Shown here in pieces: positions 39,998 to 48,467 of a stretch of DNA of 64,000 nucleotides. The notes under the pieces were generated by a model. It saw only the letters and a list, made by a program, of their open reading frames with translations. It made no database searches and was not told the DNA's origin. Origin of the DNA: Corynebacterium atypicum (GTDB lineage Bacteria > Actinomycetota > Actinomycetes > Mycobacteriales > Mycobacteriaceae); contig NZ_CP008944.1 in NCBI RefSeq assembly GCF_000732945.1, positions 1,231,784 through 1,295,783 of the forward strand, given 5' to 3'. Both the position numbers and the translations under genes were made by a program. Position 1 is the first letter of the stretch, and every line of letters starts with the position of its first letter.

Positions 39998-42280
39998 TTA
40001 AGGCTTTTTCGGAGCGATCTCGAGGAGCTCGTCGCCTCGTGCGACGGCGTCTGCCTTATTGATCACCTCGATCGCACCAAACCGCTTCCGGTTGGTCACC
40101 AGCACCGGAGTAAGCGCGCTGTAGCCGGCTTTCTCGATCGTCGCGCGGTCGAAGGACACCAGCTCATCGCCGGCAGTGACCCGCTGGCCTTTGACCACCT
40201 TGAGCTTAAATCCCTCCCCCTTCATGTTCACGGTGTCCAAGCCAATGTGGATGAGCAGCTGCACTCCGCTATCGAGCTTCAGCCCCACCGCGTGCCCCGT
40301 GGGGAAAGCGACCATCACTTCGCCGGCCGCCGGGGCCACCACCACACCGCCGGTGGGATCGATGGCCACGCCCTTGCCCACCGCCGTGGATGCGAACGCA
40401 GGATCCGGGACGTCAGAAAGCTTGACCACCTTCCCGTCCAATGGAGCGGTAATGCGCGTTGGCTTCGCTGCGGTGCCGCCGCCTTCCGCGACGAGGCCCT
40501 GCGCAGTATCGCTTCCAGCGCGAGCGTCCTTCTCAGCGTTCTCAGCGCTGGCCTCCGCGGCAGACCGAGGGGCCGGCTCTGCCGCAATTTCCGACGCCGC
40601 GTCAGTTTCGGGCGCCAGATTCGCTTCGGGCGCGGCACCGATTGCGGACGCCGCGTTAGCGCTCGCCGCCGATCCGGAGACGGAGGCAACGGAGGCGGCA
40701 GACGCGGCATCAATGCGCCGCTCCTCGGCGTCGCTGGCGGCTTGCCGCTCGGCTTCGACCTGCGCACGCATCTGCGCTTTCTCTTCCGCAGTGCGGTAAT
40801 CGAAGACCAGCACCAGCGCCATCGACGTGAAGAACGCGGCCGCAATGCCGATCACGTACCCCGGCAGCGGATCCATAGCAAAGACCGTCAGCAGCGAGGT
40901 AAATACAAACGCGTACGCCTTGACGTTAAAGAATCCGGTGATAATACCGCCTACAAGGCAGCCGGGAAGCAGCCGGTAATAGGAGCGCCGGTACCGCAAG
41001 AGCACACCATAGAGACTGGGCTCGGAGATGCCGCCCAAAAGGCCCGCCATCATGCCGCCGAACGAGAGCTGGCGCATCTTTGTGTTTCCCTCCCGCCAGG
41101 AGAGAATCATAACCCCGGTGATGACGCCGAAGCAGGCAAAGTTCCAGGTACCCATCGGCCCCTGAATAAAGTCAAAGCCAAGCGTGCTGATATTGACAAT
41201 CATGATGGCATTCAGCGGCCAGTGCAGGCCCAGCGGAACCAAGAACGGATATAGCAGCGGAATGATGACCGCAAGGATGAACGGAGAGACTCCGTTGATC
41301 CACCCCAGAAGGTGAGCGATACCGTTGCCCAGACCAACCCCGAAAGGTCCCACCAGCAGAGCGGTCAGCGGGATCATAATGAGCAGGCTGAAAAACGGCA
41401 CAAAAACCATATGCACCGCACCCGGGATTACCCGCTTGAGCCCCTTTTCCAAGAAATAGAGGATGATCGCCGCGAAAATCGGTGGGAAGACCTGTCCTCC
41501 GTAATCCTGGATATACATGGGGAGGCCGAAGACGTCGACGACGTAGTTCACCTGTCCCTCGATCGCGGTGGGAACCTCCCGGGCAACGTCCTTGAGGCCC
41601 AGAAACTCCGGGGTGAACAGCGCCGCCGGGATCGCGGCTCCCACCCACTCATTGGCGCCGAGTTTCCTGGCCGCCGTGGCGCCCACCATTACGGGAAGGA
41701 AGTAGAACACCGAGCGCCACATGACGTGGGCGAGCTGGTACTCCGGGGGCTGCTCGGTGAGCTCTTGGCGGAAATCCTGAATCCCGAACGTATCCAGAAG
41801 CACCAAGAGCGTGATGATGAGCGAGGCTCCGAGAAGCGCCCACAGCACGGGGCGGAAGGTATCCGAGAGAAACTCGAAGGCATAGTCGACGCCGTTAAAC
41901 TTCGCTCGGATGCCCCCATACTTTTTCTCGCTGCCGGCATCGGCGTCCGCGGGCGTTCCTGCCACGCCCGGGATAGCTCGCTGCGCGCTCGCGCGACTGG
42001 ACTCTGATTTGTCGCGGAGATGTTCCCCGCCCGGCTCGCGGAGGATGGCCTGGTAGTACTCGGCCACTCCGCCGCCCATGATGACTTGAACTCCGGACGC
42101 CCCTTGTCGCACCACACCGAGAACCGCGGGATCCTCGTCAATTCTGTCTGTATCAACGAGCGATACGTCCTCCAGCTGAAAACGCAAGCGGGTGGCACAG
42201 TGTGTGAGGGAGGTGATGTTACTCGGGCCACCGAGCTCGCGCAGAATGTGTTGGGAGGTGGCGGCCACCATATTATCCAT
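39998..42280 (-). CDS. PTS permease EIIBCA, beta-glucoside/sucrose type
   Basis: A 760-residue sugar phosphotransferase permease with domain order B-C-A. EIIB (about 1-90) has its phosphorylated Cys28 in LTHCATRLRF. EIIC (about 120-490) is polytopic with GGISEPSLYGVLLRYRR. A hinge of about 90 residues rich in Ala, Glu and Asp (about 500-600) leads to EIIA with the active histidine in LLIHIGLDTVNMKGEGF. The order and the EIIC motif place it in the Glc superfamily, beta-glucoside/sucrose/trehalose branch; the sugar cannot be fixed. No glycosidase or antiterminator gene is adjacent. Confidence 0.88.
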   Translation of the reverse strand: MDNMVAATSQHILRELGGPSNITSLTHCATRLRFQLEDVSLVDTDRIDEDPAVLGVVRQGASGVQVIMGGGVAEYYQAILREPGGEHLRDKSESSRASAQRAIPGVAGTPADADAGSEKKYGGIRAKFNGVDYAFEFLSDTFRPVLWALLGASLIITLLVLLDTFGIQDFRQELTEQPPEYQLAHVMWRSVFYFLPVMVGATAARKLGANEWVGAAIPAALFTPEFLGLKDVAREVPTAIEGQVNYVVDVFGLPMYIQDYGGQVFPPIFAAIILYFLEKGLKRVIPGAVHMVFVPFFSLLIMIPLTALLVGPFGVGLGNGIAHLLGWINGVSPFILAVIIPLLYPFLVPLGLHWPLNAIMIVNISTLGFDFIQGPMGTWNFACFGVITGVMILSWREGNTKMRQLSFGGMMAGLLGGISEPSLYGVLLRYRRSYYRLLPGCLVGGIITGFFNVKAYAFVFTSLLTVFAMDPLPGYVIGIAAAFFTSMALVLVFDYRTAEEKAQMRAQVEAERQAASDAEERRIDAASAASVASVSGSAASANAASAIGAAPEANLAPETDAASEIAAEPAPRSAAEASAENAEKDARAGSDTAQGLVAEGGGTAAKPTRITAPLDGKVVKLSDVPDPAFASTAVGKGVAIDPTGGVVVAPAAGEVMVAFPTGHAVGLKLDSGVQLLIHIGLDTVNMKGEGFKLKVVKGQRVTAGDELVSFDRATIEKAGYSALTPVLVTNRKRFGAIEVINKADAVARGDELLEIAPKKP

Positions 42281-42300
42281 TAGGCTAGGTTTACCTTTCT

Positions 42301-42322
42301 ATTGTAACCGCTTTTAGGTTAC
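42301..42322 (-). promoter_or_regulatory. PTS gene promoter with inverted repeat over the -10
   Basis: Minus-strand TACAAT (42301-42306) overlaps the 6-7-6 inverted repeat GTAACC-TAAAAGC-GGTTAC (42304-42322). A repressor bound there would block RNA polymerase. The regulator is unknown; LacI or GntR type proteins often control such genes. Confidence 0.55.
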
Positions 42323-42461
42323 GCGCCCAGCCTTCGAGATCCAAGGTTTTCCCCATCAGAAACCTGTGATTCTCAACGCCCTCATTTTTCTCCCGCGCAA
42401 GGGCGGTCTACGTGGTCTACAACAACCTCATGTTCCGCCATCAGGCTCATCCGCGTCGGCA

Positions 42462-42582
42462 AAAACGACCAGCGCCAGCACAGAATAACTAGCGCCTAGA
42501 AAAACGCCCAGCCTCGGCTAAACCAATCAACCAAACAAAGCCCACCAAAACAACCAGCACCAGGAAAAGCGATCAGCATCGG
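42462..42582. repeat. Four degenerate short repeats, consensus AAAAcgacCAGCnyCrG
   Basis: Copies start at 42462 (AAAACGACCAGCGCCAGCA), 42501 (AAAACGCCCAGCCTCGG), 42547 (AAAACAACCAGCACCAGG) and 42565 (AAAAGCGATCAGCATCGG). The last two are directly adjacent; the others are spaced irregularly. No symmetry or coding sense is visible. Confidence 0.5.
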
Positions 42583-42647
42583 CACCGGACATCAGCGGTC
42601 AAAGAGACGTTGAACGGCATTCACAGCAAGAAGGGTGCTTGCCGCAT

Positions 42648-42679
42648 AAAAAATCCGCCCTACCACAGGCAGGACGGAT
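42648..42679 (-). terminator. Intrinsic terminator after rpsA
   Basis: On the minus strand ATCCGTCCTG pairs with TAGGGCGGAT (wobble pairs included) around a seven-base loop and is followed by a run of T. It lies about 140 bases after the rpsA stop. Confidence 0.8.
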
Positions 42680-42818
42680 GCGAGGCCAATCAGTGGAAGT
42701 CACCCGCCACGGATCTGACCCGTGCTTTGGCACCGAGGGCACATCTGAACGCCGGCACGGGGCAAAGCGCCCCGTGCCCTCTCCCGCTCAGGGGCCCGGG
42801 CAACCGGAACTTACTTGC

Positions 42819-44285
42819 TTAGTTGCCGCCGGTGAGCTTCTCGCGCAGCTTGGCCAGCTGCTCGTCGGAGGCCAAGGTGCCACCCTGGGCCGCCGGCTGA
42901 TCGGACGACGGAGCTGCGTCCGAGGAGCTCGACGAGTAGTTGGCACCGCCGGTCGCGTGATCCGCGGCGTCGGCAGCCTGGGCACGGTGCCGCTCGATCT
43001 GCGCAGCGTGCAGCTGGTAACGACGCTCCGACTCGGCGTAGCGGGCCTCCCACTCCTCGCGCTGGGTCTCGTAGCCTTCCAACCACTCGTTGGTCTCGGC
43101 GTCGAAGCCCTCGGGGAAGATGTAGTTGCCCTGTTCGTCGTAGGAATCGGCCATCCCGTACTTCGACGGGTCGAACTCGTCAGAGAAGTCCTCATCAGCC
43201 TGCTTCAGCGACAGGGAGATCCGGCGACGCTCGAGGTCGATGTCGATAACCTTGACCATGAGCTCCTCGCCCACCGAGACGATCTGGTCCGGCACATCCA
43301 CGTGACGCTGAGCCAGCTCGGAGATGTGGACCAGGCCCTCGATGCCCTCTTCGACGCGGACGAACGCACCGAAGGGCACCAGCTTGGTGACCTTGCCGGG
43401 CACGATCTGGCCGACGGCGTGAGTACGGGCGAACACGCGCCACGGGTCTTCCTGGGTCGCCTTCAGCGAGAGGGAGACGCGCTCGCGGTCGAGATCGACG
43501 TCGAGAACCTCGACGGTGACCTCCTCGCCCACGTTGACCACCTCGGACGGGTGATCGATGTGCTTCCAGGACAGCTCGGAGACGTGTACCAGGCCGTCGA
43601 CCCCGCCAAGATCGACGAAGGCGCCGAAGTTGACGATGGAAGAGACAACGCCCTTGCGGACCTGCCCCTTCTGCAGCTGGTGCAGGAACTCGGACCGGAC
43701 CTCGGACTGGGTCTGCTCGAGCCAGGCGCGCCGTGACAGCACAACGTTGTTGCGGTGCTTATCCAGCTCGATGATCTTGGCCTCAAGCTCCTGACCGATG
43801 TAGGGCTCCAGGTCACGCACGCGACGCATCTCGACCAGGGAGGCCGGCAGGAAGCCACGCAAACCGATATCGAGGATGAGGCCGCCCTTGACGACCTCGA
43901 TGACGGTACCGGTGACCGGCTCGTCCTTCTCCTTAAGCTCCTCGATGGTGCCCCAGGCACGCTCGTACTGCGCGCGCTTCTTGGACAGCAGCAGGCGACC
44001 TTCCTTGTCCTCCTTGGTGAGGACAAGCGCGTCGATCTGGTCGCCGACCTCGACGACCTCATCGGGGTTGACATCGTGTTTGATGGAAAGCTCGCGGGTC
44101 GGGATGACGCCTTCCGTCTTGTATCCGATGTCCAGCAGGACCTCATCGTGATCGACCTTAACCACGGTGCCTTCAACGATATCGCCGTCGTTGAAGTACT
44201 TGATGGTCTGGTCGACCGCGGCGAGGAAGTCCTCAGCGGAGCCGATATCGTTGACGGCTACCTGAGGGGCGTTGTGGTTGGGCAT
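42819..44285 (-). CDS. rpsA: 30S ribosomal protein S1
   Basis: A 488-residue protein with four S1 RNA-binding repeats (about 35-105, 122-188, 207-277 and 293-363; examples VVSSIVNFGAFVDLGGVDGL and VTKLVPFGAFVRVEEGIEGL) and an acidic, Ser/Gln-rich C-terminal tail ending TLASDEQLAKLREKLTGGN. Actinobacterial S1 usually has four repeats. It helps load mRNA on the 30S subunit; in an organism with many leaderless genes its importance may differ. Confidence 0.97.
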   Translation of the reverse strand: MPNHNAPQVAVNDIGSAEDFLAAVDQTIKYFNDGDIVEGTVVKVDHDEVLLDIGYKTEGVIPTRELSIKHDVNPDEVVEVGDQIDALVLTKEDKEGRLLLSKKRAQYERAWGTIEELKEKDEPVTGTVIEVVKGGLILDIGLRGFLPASLVEMRRVRDLEPYIGQELEAKIIELDKHRNNVVLSRRAWLEQTQSEVRSEFLHQLQKGQVRKGVVSSIVNFGAFVDLGGVDGLVHVSELSWKHIDHPSEVVNVGEEVTVEVLDVDLDRERVSLSLKATQEDPWRVFARTHAVGQIVPGKVTKLVPFGAFVRVEEGIEGLVHISELAQRHVDVPDQIVSVGEELMVKVIDIDLERRRISLSLKQADEDFSDEFDPSKYGMADSYDEQGNYIFPEGFDAETNEWLEGYETQREEWEARYAESERRYQLHAAQIERHRAQAADAADHATGGANYSSSSSDAAPSSDQPAAQGGTLASDEQLAKLREKLTGGN

Positions 44286-44585
44286 ATGTGTTAGTGCTCC
44301 GAATAAAGATAGGACTCGTAGGTGTACAGAACACGTGTCTCTCTAGGACGGGACCGCCCGCGGCGTAGTTAACGCCGCCGAGCTTGCCATTCCAACGCCG
44401 CAGGCCAGCCAAACAAAGACACGATGAAAGGCCCGCGGCGGGTTCGATCTCACGCCACGGAAGCAGCCGGCCTGCCTATCATCAAACCAGGCACTTCCGC
44501 GCGCACGGACACGCTCGCTAGATAATAGCCGTGCAAGCGGGCGTTTTCAACCATTGCCGTGCGCGCGTCGTCGCGCACAGACGCG
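44286..44585. other. rpsA leader and promoter region
   Basis: These 300 bases between polA and rpsA hold the rpsA promoter and an approximately 230-base untranslated leader. The leader has a few GC-rich hairpin possibilities (for example CGCCGC elements near 44350-44400). No gene was found, and no terminator for polA is obvious. Confidence 0.6.
44522..44550 (-). promoter_or_regulatory. rpsA promoter (TTGAAA-17-TATTAT)
   Basis: A near-consensus pair on the minus strand: TTGAAA at 44545-44550 and TATTAT at 44522-44527 with exactly 17 bases between. Transcription would start near 44515 and produce a leader of about 230 bases, suggesting autoregulation of S1 at the mRNA level. Confidence 0.75.
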
Positions 44586-47180
44586 CTAGTGCGCCGCGGC
44601 GTCCCAATTCTCTCCCTGGCCGACCGAGACCTCGAGCGGCACGCGCAGGCTAATCGCACCGTCCATCTCGCGCGCGAGAAGCTCGCGGACCACATCCTGC
44701 TCGCCTGGGGCGACCTCGACCACGAGCTCGTCGTGGACTTGCAAGAGCACCCGCGACTTCAACTCGCGGGTGCGAAACTCGCGGTCGACGCGGATCATGG
44801 CCACTTTGATGATGTCCGCGGCGGTGCCCTGAATCGGCGCGTTGAGCGCGGCGCGCTCGGCGTTTTCCCTCGCGATGCGATTAGTGCTCGCCAGCTCCGG
44901 CAAGTATCGCCGCCGCCCGAAGACGGTTTCGGTGTAGCCGTCCGCCCGCGCCTTTTCCACCACGCCGTCGAGATAATCCTTCACACCGCCGAAGCGCTCG
45001 AAGTAGCTGGACATGATCTGCTTGGCCTCCCCGGGCGCGATGCCCAGCTGCTGCGAGAGACCGTAGGCGGACAACCCATAGGCCAACCCATAGCTCATCG
45101 CCTTCACCCTCCGGCGCAGCTCTGGGGTCACCTCATCGACGGGCACGTCGAAGACCCGCGAACCGACGAAGTTATGCAGGTCCTCGCCCTCTTGGTAAGC
45201 CTGGATAAGGCCCGCATCGCCCGAGACGTGGGCCATCACCCGCATCTCAATCTGCGAGTAGTCGGCGGTAATCAGGCATTCGTAGCCCGCGCCAGGCCGG
45301 AAGGCCGACCGGATCTTGCGCCCGGCGGCCGTGCGCACGGGGATGTTCTGTAAATTCGGATCTGAACTGGAGAGCCGGCCCGTGGAGGTCACAGTCTGGT
45401 GGAACGTGGTGTGGATGCGCCCGTCCTGGCCCACCGACTTGATCAGGCCCTCCAGCGTCGACTTCATCTTCTGGTACTCGCGGTGCGCCAACAGGTGGTC
45501 CAGGAAGGGGTGCGGGTTCTTCACCGCCAGCGCTTCGATCTCTTTGGCCGCGGTGGAGTAACCCGTCTTGGTCTTCTTCGTCTTCGGCATGTTGAGCGTG
45601 TCAAAAAGCACTACCTGCAGCTGCTTGGGACTCGACAGGTTGAGTTTGGGGTCACCGGCGATCTCGCGGGCGGCCGACTCCTCGCGCCGCACTGCGTCCT
45701 CAAAACCGGCAAGCTGCTCGTCGAGCACCCCCGCGTCGACGGCAATGCCAACAGATTCCATGCGCGCCAGGATCTCGATGAGCGGCAGCTCCAGATCCAG
45801 GTACAGCTCGTAGCCGTTGATCGACTCGAGTTCTGCTACCAACCCTTCGGCAAGCTCGGCGATGGCGGCGGCATGCTCGATCGGAGCATCCGCCAAGCTG
45901 CGGTGCAGGTGGCGTTGGTAGACCACGTCGAGATCGTAGGCACGCTGGCCAGGCTGCAAAAGGTACGCCGCCAGCAGCGTGTCATGCGCAATTCCGGCCA
46001 GGCGCAGTCCCCGCTCAGCAAACCTGTGCATAAGTTCTTTGCCGCCGTGCACAAACTTCGGGGCGCCGGGATCGGCCAACCAATCGGCGAAAATCTTCTC
46101 CTCGGCCGCGCTCAGCTCGCCTAAGTTGAGCTCGACTCCCGTGCGCGCGGCGTCGAGAAGCGCGACGGTCTCCTCGCCCACCGCCGCCAAAGCGATCCCA
46201 CCCGCGCGGTCTGCGGAATGCTCCAACCACCCCAGTCCATCAGGCGAGATCGCCACTTCCTGGGGCTCCTCGGCGCCAGCAACCTCGCCGCCGTCGTGAG
46301 GAATCACCGCCAGCACGCGCTCGCGGAGCTGAGTGCCAAACTCCAGCTCGTCGAACTTCTCGGCTACCTCCGCCACCTTTGCCTCGGACATGGCCAAATC
46401 GGCGGGGCCCACGCCCAACTGCAAGTCCGTGACCATCTGGGTCAGCTTGCGGTTCAGCCGCACCTGGTCCAGGCGTTCGCGAAGGTTGCCGCCCACCTTC
46501 CCGCCGATCTCGTCAGCATGATCCAGAAGATTATTCAAGTCCCCGTACTTGACTATCCACTTCTGCGCCGTCTTCTCCCCCACGCCCGGGATCTTGGGCA
46601 GGTTATCTGAAGGGTCCCCGCGCAGCGCGGCGAAGTCCGGGTACTGCTGAGGTGACAGCCCATATTTTTCTTCCACGGCCTGGGGGGTAAAGCGGTGCAA
46701 CTGGGAGACGCCGCGGGTGGGATAAAGCACCGTCGTCTTGCCATCGACCAGCTGGAGATAGTCGCGGTCGCCGGTGACGATCAAGGTTTGGTCGATCCCG
46801 TCGTCCTCGCGGGCTTGAGTCGCCAACGTGGCCAGGATGTCATCAGCCTCGAAGTTCTCCATGCTCAAGGTCGTGATCCCCAGGGTGCCCAGGATCTCGC
46901 GGATGAGCTCGACTTGGCCGCGAAACTCTTCGGGTGCCGCCTCGCGCTGCGCCTTATACTCCGGAAAGAGATCCGTGCGAAACGTGTGCCGGCCGACGTC
47001 GAAAGCGACAGCCATGCGGTCGGGCTCCTCGTCACGGACGATGCCGGCGAGCATCGAGAGGAATCCGTAAACCGCGTTAGTGTGCTGCCCGCCCGAGGTG
47101 GAGAATTTCTCAACGGGCAAAGCGTAGAAGGCGCGAAACGCCATCGAGTGGCCATCGATAAGCAGGAGTCTGTGCGTCAC
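44586..47180 (-). CDS. polA: DNA polymerase I
   Basis: An 864-residue family A polymerase. The N-terminal 5'-nuclease domain (about 1-290) has LLLIDGHSMAFRAFYAL and IVTGDRDYLQLV. The central 3'-5' exonuclease-like domain lacks obvious acidic catalytic residues, as in other actinobacteria. The polymerase domain has DYSQIEMRVMAH (motif A), RRVKAMSYGLAYGLSAYGLS (O-helix region) and LLQVHDELVVEV (motif C). The frame stays open through the divergent tRNA gene, but the GTG at 47180 starts the conserved domain and TAGACT ends eight bases before it. Confidence 0.97.
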   Translation of the reverse strand: MTHRLLLIDGHSMAFRAFYALPVEKFSTSGGQHTNAVYGFLSMLAGIVRDEEPDRMAVAFDVGRHTFRTDLFPEYKAQREAAPEEFRGQVELIREILGTLGITTLSMENFEADDILATLATQAREDDGIDQTLIVTGDRDYLQLVDGKTTVLYPTRGVSQLHRFTPQAVEEKYGLSPQQYPDFAALRGDPSDNLPKIPGVGEKTAQKWIVKYGDLNNLLDHADEIGGKVGGNLRERLDQVRLNRKLTQMVTDLQLGVGPADLAMSEAKVAEVAEKFDELEFGTQLRERVLAVIPHDGGEVAGAEEPQEVAISPDGLGWLEHSADRAGGIALAAVGEETVALLDAARTGVELNLGELSAAEEKIFADWLADPGAPKFVHGGKELMHRFAERGLRLAGIAHDTLLAAYLLQPGQRAYDLDVVYQRHLHRSLADAPIEHAAAIAELAEGLVAELESINGYELYLDLELPLIEILARMESVGIAVDAGVLDEQLAGFEDAVRREESAAREIAGDPKLNLSSPKQLQVVLFDTLNMPKTKKTKTGYSTAAKEIEALAVKNPHPFLDHLLAHREYQKMKSTLEGLIKSVGQDGRIHTTFHQTVTSTGRLSSSDPNLQNIPVRTAAGRKIRSAFRPGAGYECLITADYSQIEMRVMAHVSGDAGLIQAYQEGEDLHNFVGSRVFDVPVDEVTPELRRRVKAMSYGLAYGLSAYGLSQQLGIAPGEAKQIMSSYFERFGGVKDYLDGVVEKARADGYTETVFGRRRYLPELASTNRIARENAERAALNAPIQGTAADIIKVAMIRVDREFRTRELKSRVLLQVHDELVVEVAPGEQDVVRELLAREMDGAISLRVPLEVSVGQGENWDAAAH

Positions 47181-47188
47181 GCCCGCCC

Positions 47189-47194
47189 AGTCTA
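47189..47194 (-). promoter_or_regulatory. -10 element TAGACT of polA
   Basis: TAGACT ends eight bases before the polA GTG in the divergent gap with tRNA-Leu. Leaderless layout. Confidence 0.5.
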
Positions 47195-47229
47195 GCCAGC
47201 CACACGCGCACCTCCGCATCCTCGGGGTT

Positions 47230-47257
47230 TTGCGCCGGCCCGAGCCTGCGCTAAGCT
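47230..47257 (+). promoter_or_regulatory. tRNA-Leu promoter (TTGCGC-16-TAAGCT)
   Basis: TTGCGC (47230-47235) and TAAGCT (47252-47257) are 16 bases apart and end 11 bases before the mature tRNA. The -10 hexamer is identical to that of the rrn promoter. Confidence 0.6.
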
Positions 47258-47268
47258 TCTTACGCGTT

Positions 47269-47355
47269 GCCCCTGTGGCGGAATTGGTAGACGCGCCGCA
47301 CTCAAAATGCGGTTTCCTTGCGGAAGTGTGGGTTCGATTCCCACCGGGGGCACCA
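47269..47355 (+). tRNA. tRNA-Leu (anticodon CAA)
   Basis: An 87-base tRNA with encoded CCA. Acceptor arms GCCCCTG and CGGGGGC pair, the anticodon loop CTCAAAA gives CAA, a long variable arm (TTTCCTTGCGGAAGT region) marks a class II tRNA, and the T-loop reads GGTTCGATTCC. It reads UUG codons. Confidence 0.96.
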
Positions 47356-47361
47356 AGCAAC

Positions 47362-47402
47362 AACCCCGTGGGTCAAGCGCCGTCGGCGCCCACGGGGTTT
47401 TG
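47362..47402 (+). terminator. Intrinsic terminator of tRNA-Leu
   Basis: AACCCCGTGGG (47362-47372) and CCCACGGGGTT (47389-47399) form an 11-pair stem followed by more T. It starts seven bases after the tRNA. Confidence 0.9.
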
Positions 47403-47555
47403 TGCATGCGCAGCTGCGCGGGGGTGCGGCTGGGTGCAGGCGCGGCACCGGGTTATAACCAAACTCACCTGTTAGGCTATTCGGGTCTATCGCCCACGCG
47501 CGCCGTCGGAAGTTTTTCAAACCCTGGCGCCTGAACGATTGCGAAGTCCCCTACC

Positions 47556-48467
47556 ATGCCCCAGACACTTAAATTTCTCATCAACGTCCTGCGCGGCGCC
47601 TTCATCGGCCTAGTCGAGCTCGTCCCCGGAATCTCCGGGGGCACCGTAGCACTCATCATCGGAATCTACGAGCGAGCGCTCCACAACGGCACTTTGCTTA
47701 TCGACGCCGTGAAGCAACGCACGAAAGCCGCTTTCCGCGCCGTCGACTGGCCGTTCTTAGCCGCCGTTGGGCTCGGCATGGTGGCTGCATTGTTCACCAT
47801 GTCCGGAGTCATGCACGGCTTCGTCGAGGCGCACCCGCAAGTCTCGCGCGGACTGTTCCTGGGAATGGTGGCCGTCTCCATCGTCGTTCCTGTCGGCATG
47901 ATGGACTCGCGCGAGGTACGCCGGCGCTGGCCCCGTTTGCTGCCCATCTTCGCGGTCTTCGCCATCGCGGCGTTCTTCGGCACCGGCTTTACCGCAGCCC
48001 CACACGAGAATCCCAGCCTGATTCTCATCTTCTTTGCGGCCATGATCGCCGTGTGTGCGCTCATCCTGCCGGGGCTCTCCGGCTCTTTTATGTTGCTGGC
48101 CTTCGGCCTGTACCAGCCGGTGACGGCCGCGCTTTCTGCACGCGACTGGCCCGTGATCTTCACTTTCATCCTCGGGGCAGCGATCGGTGTGATCGCGTTC
48201 GTGCGCGTCCTGGACCACCTGTTGAGCCACCACCGGACCATCACCCTGACGGTGATGGCCGGGCTGATGGCCGGCTCGTTGCGGGCACTGTGGCCGTGGC
48301 AGGGAGACAATGCCGAGCTCATGGCGCCTGCGGGTAACGTAAGTGGCGTCGTGCTGGCGATTGTGGCCGGCGCGGCCTTAGTCGCGGGGCTCCTCATCGC
48401 CGATCACGTGTTGGAAAACCGCGGCTCAAAGGTTATTTCCACCTCAGACCCAAAGGAGGACGCCTGA
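47556..48467 (+). CDS. DUF368 family membrane protein (polyprenyl-phosphate transporter)
   Basis: A 303-residue protein with about eight hydrophobic segments and the two internal signature repeats PGISGGTVALIIGIYE (about 24-39) and LPGLSGSFMLLAFGLYQ (about 170-186). DUF368 proteins were recently linked to recycling of undecaprenyl phosphate, the lipid carrier for cell-wall synthesis, by flipping it back across the membrane. The stop codon overlaps the next start by one base (TGATG), an unexpected coupling to an amino acid importer. Confidence 0.9.
   Translation: MPQTLKFLINVLRGAFIGLVELVPGISGGTVALIIGIYERALHNGTLLIDAVKQRTKAAFRAVDWPFLAAVGLGMVAALFTMSGVMHGFVEAHPQVSRGLFLGMVAVSIVVPVGMMDSREVRRRWPRLLPIFAVFAIAAFFGTGFTAAPHENPSLILIFFAAMIAVCALILPGLSGSFMLLAFGLYQPVTAALSARDWPVIFTFILGAAIGVIAFVRVLDHLLSHHRTITLTVMAGLMAGSLRALWPWQGDNAELMAPAGNVSGVVLAIVAGAALVAGLLIADHVLENRGSKVISTSDPKEDA

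Larger units (their letters stand above)
42281..42818. other. Non-coding region between the PTS gene and rpsA
   Basis: No gene is supported in these 538 bases. From left to right they hold the PTS promoter/operator, one partial copy of the iterated word (TTTTCCCCAT near 42344), a set of four degenerate AAAAC..CAGC..CGG repeats (42462-42582), the rpsA terminator (42648-42679) and a long GC-rich hairpin without a U-tract near 42755-42781. Confidence 0.7.

Noticed and set aside
42755-42781. Strong GC hairpin GGCACGGGGC/GCCCCGTGCC
   Set aside because: No T-run on either side, so not called a terminator; the real one lies further downstream of rpsA.
47181-47363. N-terminal extension of the polA frame through the tRNA gene
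   Set aside because: It is the antisense of tRNA-Leu; the GTG at 47180 starts the conserved nuclease domain.
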